Below, piece by piece: positions 6,103-8,522 of a DNA stretch of 8,522 bases (positions are counted from its first letter, which is position 1; each line of letters opens with the position of its first letter). Both the position numbers and the translations under genes were made by a program. The stretch lies in assembly GCA_946478645.1 (NCBI GenBank), contig CAMLCW010000224.1, positions 1 to 8,522 of the forward strand, in the 5' to 3' direction. The DNA comes from an uncultured Variovorax sp. (GTDB lineage: Bacteria > Pseudomonadota > Gammaproteobacteria > Burkholderiales > Burkholderiaceae). The notes under the pieces are model-generated. The model ran no database searches. It worked only from the letters and a program-made list of their open reading frames with translations, and was not told the DNA's origin.

Positions 6103-8522
6103 CTGCCGGCGCACATCCATCTGGTGGGCATCGGCGGCGCGGGCATGGCGAGCCTCGCCCAGTACCTCCTGGCCGCAGGGCGCACCGTCACAGGCAGCGA
6201 CCGCACACGCTCCGCAGTGATCGAGCGCCTGGAGAAAGAGGGCGCGCGCATCGGGCTCGGCCATGATGAAGCGCACCTCGACGGCACGGAAATGGTGGTG
6301 GCGAGCGATGCCATCCCGGCGGGCAACCTCGAGCTCGAAGGCGCACGCCGCCGCGGCATTCCGGTGCTGCGCCGCGCCGAATGCCTGGACCTGCTGCGCG
6401 AGGGCCGGCGCGCGGTGATGGTGGCGGGCTCGCATGGAAAGTCGACGACGAGCGCCATGATCGCCAGCATCCTGGACGAGGCTGGCCTCGAACCCGGCTT
6501 CGCGCTCGGCGCCGACGTGCCCTGCCTCGATGGCCAGCGCGCCCGGCCCGGCGGGCGCAACGTCTTCGTGGCCGAGGCCTGCGAGGCGTTCCGCAACCTC
6601 GATGCGCTGAGCGCCCACGTCGCCGTCATCACGAACGTGGATGACGAGCACGTCAACCACTACGCATCGCAAGCCGCGCTCGATCAGGCATTCGCCGATT
6701 TCGCCCGCCGCGCGCGGACCGTGGTGGCCTCGGCCGAGGATGCCGGCATCCAGCGCCTCGGCCTGCCGGAAGGCAAGGTCACCTGGTTCGGCCTCGAAGC
6801 GGGCTGTGCCGTTTCGGCGCAGCCCTGGCCTGCGCCTTTCGCGCCACGCCTCGATGGGCTGCAGCTCGCCCCCATCGCCTTGTGCCAGCCCGGCGACCAC
6901 ATGCGCCGCAACGCGCTGGCCGCGATCGCGGCATGCCGGCTGATCGGCGTGGCGCCCGAGGCCATGGCCCGCGGCCTTGCGCGGTTCACAGGCGTCGCGC
7001 GGCGTTGGCAGGAGCTCGGCGAGGCGTCGAATGTCCGGGTGGTGGACGACTATGCGCACCATCCTGCCGAGGTCGCCGCGACACTGCGCGCGGCGCGCAC
7101 GGTGGCGCCGGAGCGCCGGCTCGTCGCCGCCTTCCAGCCGCTGCTGCATTCGCGCGTCCAGCGGCTGCAGGAAGAATTCGCCGACAGCCTGGCACTTGCC
7201 GACCTGGTGCTGCTGCTCGACGTGGACGACGACGGCGAGGGCGCGCGCTCCGCTGGCAGCGGCGCGATCGCCGCGGGACTGAGCCAGCGCGGGACCGCGG
7301 TGGTCCGGCGCCATGACCCCGAAGCGCTCGCCGACCACATCCGCAACGACCTGGCAGGCGGCGACCTGCTGCTGGTCATGGGCGGCGCCGGCATGGCCGG
7401 CGTGGCCGAGCGGCTGCATCGCCGGCTCGAAGAGGTGGAGGAAGAACTGGCGCCGGCCCCGGCCGAGACGGCCCTCCCGCTGCGAAGCCTCGCGCGCCGC
7501 ATCGCCGAATCATGGCGCCCGCCCGAGACCTTCGTGGCAATGTTTCGCGCCAGGGCGCGCGCCGGCGCGGACGCCCCGGCGCTGGTCGGGCGCGACGGCA
7601 TCCGCTCGTATGGCGCGCTCGATCGTGCCAGCGACGAGCTCGCCGCCGGGTTGGCCGCGCGCGGCCTGGCCGGTAGCGTGGTCGGCGTGGCGCTGCCGCT
7701 CGGCGCGGACGCCGTCGTCGCACTGCTCGGCGTGATGAAGGCCGGATGCACCTACCTGCCGCTCGACCTGACGCTGCCCGAGGCGCGCCGTGCCTACATG
7801 CTGGCGCAGGCCGGCGCTGCCGCCATGATCGCGCGCGACGCCGGCGATGCTGCAGTGCCCGTCCTGTCCACCGCCACGCTGCGCGCCACGGGCGGCAGGG
7901 TGCCGCCGGCGCCGCGCGGCGCACACGCCGCCTATGTGTGCTTCACCTCCGGTTCGACGGGCTATCCGAAGGGCATCCGCATCGACCATGCCGCACTCGC
8001 CGCGCTGCTGCGCGACAGCGTCGAGCGCTTCGGCCTGCACCCCGGCGAACGGATGCTGCTGAACACGTCGATCAGCTTCGACGTGTCGCTCGCGGAGATC
8101 TGCGGCCCCCTGGCGGGCGGCAGCGCGCTCGCGGTCGCCGGCAGCCGGCCCCTGGGCGGCGAGCGCCTGGTGGATGCGCTTGAACAGACCGCCGTGACCC
8201 ATCTGTCGATCACGCCGAGCCTGCTCGCGAGCGCCCGGCCGCGCGCGCTTGCGCACCTGCGTTGCGTCATCGCATGCGGCGAGCCATGCCCGCCGCAGCT
8301 GGTCGCGGACTGGGCACCGGAGCGGCGCTTCTTCAACGTCTACGGCCCGACCGAAACCACCATCTACGCCACGGCCGCGCGCTGCGAACCCGGCGCCGAG
8401 ATCACCATCGGCACCGCGATGCGCCACCTCGCAGCGCATGTGCTCGACGAGGCGCTGCAGCCCGTCGCCGCCGGCGAGCTGGGCGAGCTGTGCCTCGCGG
8501 GCCCGGGCGTGTCGGCCGGCTA
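6100..8522 (+). CDS. Mur ligase (MurC/Mpl-like)–NRPS adenylation-domain fusion, C-terminus beyond the window
   Basis: One uninterrupted frame of 807 codons to the window edge. Residues 1-445 are a MurC-type ligase: GIGGAGM (10-16) and VTGSD (30-34) of the UDP-sugar-binding domain; ATP loop GSHGKSTT (110-117, Lys114); EACE (159-162, metal Glu162); ITNVDDEH (177-184, His184); GDHMRRNALAA (265-275); GVARRWQ (298-304); DDYAHHPAE (316-324); FQPLLHSR (345-352); and a closing GGAGM (428-432). MurC joins L-Ala to UDP-MurNAc. Here the carboxyl acceptor and amino-acid donor are unknown. After an acidic/Pro-Ala linker (about 444-477) comes an adenylation domain: A1 SYGAL (503-507), A2 KAGCTYLPLD (547-556), A3 FTSGSTGYPKG (615-625), A4 FDVS (660-663), A5 NVYGPTETT (746-754), and A6 GELCLAGPGVSAGY (795-808) at the edge. 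Asp661 matches the residue that holds the alpha-amino group in NRPS A domains, so an alpha-amino acid substrate is likely. A carrier-protein domain and release or condensation domain probably follow. Domain calls are secure. The joint function is inference. Confidence 0.93.
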   Translation, partial: MLPAHIHLVGIGGAGMASLAQYLLAAGRTVTGSDRTRSAVIERLEKEGARIGLGHDEAHLDGTEMVVASDAIPAGNLELEGARRRGIPVLRRAECLDLLREGRRAVMVAGSHGKSTTSAMIASILDEAGLEPGFALGADVPCLDGQRARPGGRNVFVAEACEAFRNLDALSAHVAVITNVDDEHVNHYASQAALDQAFADFARRARTVVASAEDAGIQRLGLPEGKVTWFGLEAGCAVSAQPWPAPFAPRLDGLQLAPIALCQPGDHMRRNALAAIAACRLIGVAPEAMARGLARFTGVARRWQELGEASNVRVVDDYAHHPAEVAATLRAARTVAPERRLVAAFQPLLHSRVQRLQEEFADSLALADLVLLLDVDDDGEGARSAGSGAIAAGLSQRGTAVVRRHDPEALADHIRNDLAGGDLLLVMGGAGMAGVAERLHRRLEEVEEELAPAPAETALPLRSLARRIAESWRPPETFVAMFRARARAGADAPALVGRDGIRSYGALDRASDELAAGLAARGLAGSVVGVALPLGADAVVALLGVMKAGCTYLPLDLTLPEARRAYMLAQAGAAAMIARDAGDAAVPVLSTATLRATGGRVPPAPRGAHAAYVCFTSGSTGYPKGIRIDHAALAALLRDSVERFGLHPGERMLLNTSISFDVSLAEICGPLAGGSALAVAGSRPLGGERLVDALEQTAVTHLSITPSLLASARPRALAHLRCVIACGEPCPPQLVADWAPERRFFNVYGPTETTIYATAARCEPGAEITIGTAMRHLAAHVLDEALQPVAAGELGELCLAGPGVSAG

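Noticed and set aside
6067..7419. Minus-strand open frames opposite the Mur/NRPS gene (also 7510-8439)
   Set aside because: The plus strand encodes well-conserved Mur and A-domain motifs throughout. The antisense frames have no motif and biased composition.

Overview
The window is high-GC DNA of a Gram-negative proteobacterium, most likely of the Burkholderiales (Comamonadaceae, for example Variovorax or a relative). This is inferred from the codon bias, the TorF-type porin–glnK–amtB gene order and the signal-peptide style. No rRNA or species marker is present, so the assignment is an inference. Coding density is high, and the largest gene-free gap is 224 bases.

Left part, minus strand (1-3709). 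A SMP-30/gluconolactonase-type sugar-lactone hydrolase runs off the left edge. A strong minus-strand intrinsic terminator (hairpin with a UUCG loop and a U7 tail) separates it from a nitrogen-assimilation unit transcribed leftwards: a TorF-family outer-membrane porin, then the PII signal protein GlnK, then the ammonium channel AmtB. A near-consensus sigma-54 (-24/-12) promoter lies about 57 bases upstream of the porin start. A cluster of GGTGC/GCACC half-sites lies further upstream, where NtrC would be expected to bind. The simplest reading is a nitrogen-starvation operon covering ammonium passage across the outer membrane (porin), transport across the inner membrane (AmtB) and gating by nitrogen status (GlnK).

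Middle, plus strand (3862-5406). A complete YifB/ComM-family AAA+ ATPase is read divergently from the porin operon. It is the family linked to branch migration during natural transformation.

Right part, plus strand (5480-8522). A small DUF218/YdcF-like protein overlaps by one base the start of a very large open frame that leaves the window at the right edge. That frame is the standout. Residues 1 to about 445 form a MurC/Mpl-type Mur ligase with the UDP-binding, ATP-binding and C-terminal motifs present. They are followed in the same uninterrupted frame by a short acidic, proline/alanine-containing linker and a nonribosomal-peptide-synthetase adenylation domain with motifs A1 to A6. I do not recognise a characterised protein with this architecture. 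It suggests a two-gene or longer locus that joins peptidoglycan-style ATP-dependent amino-acid ligation to nonribosomal amino-acid activation. The rest of the protein and of the locus lie beyond the window.
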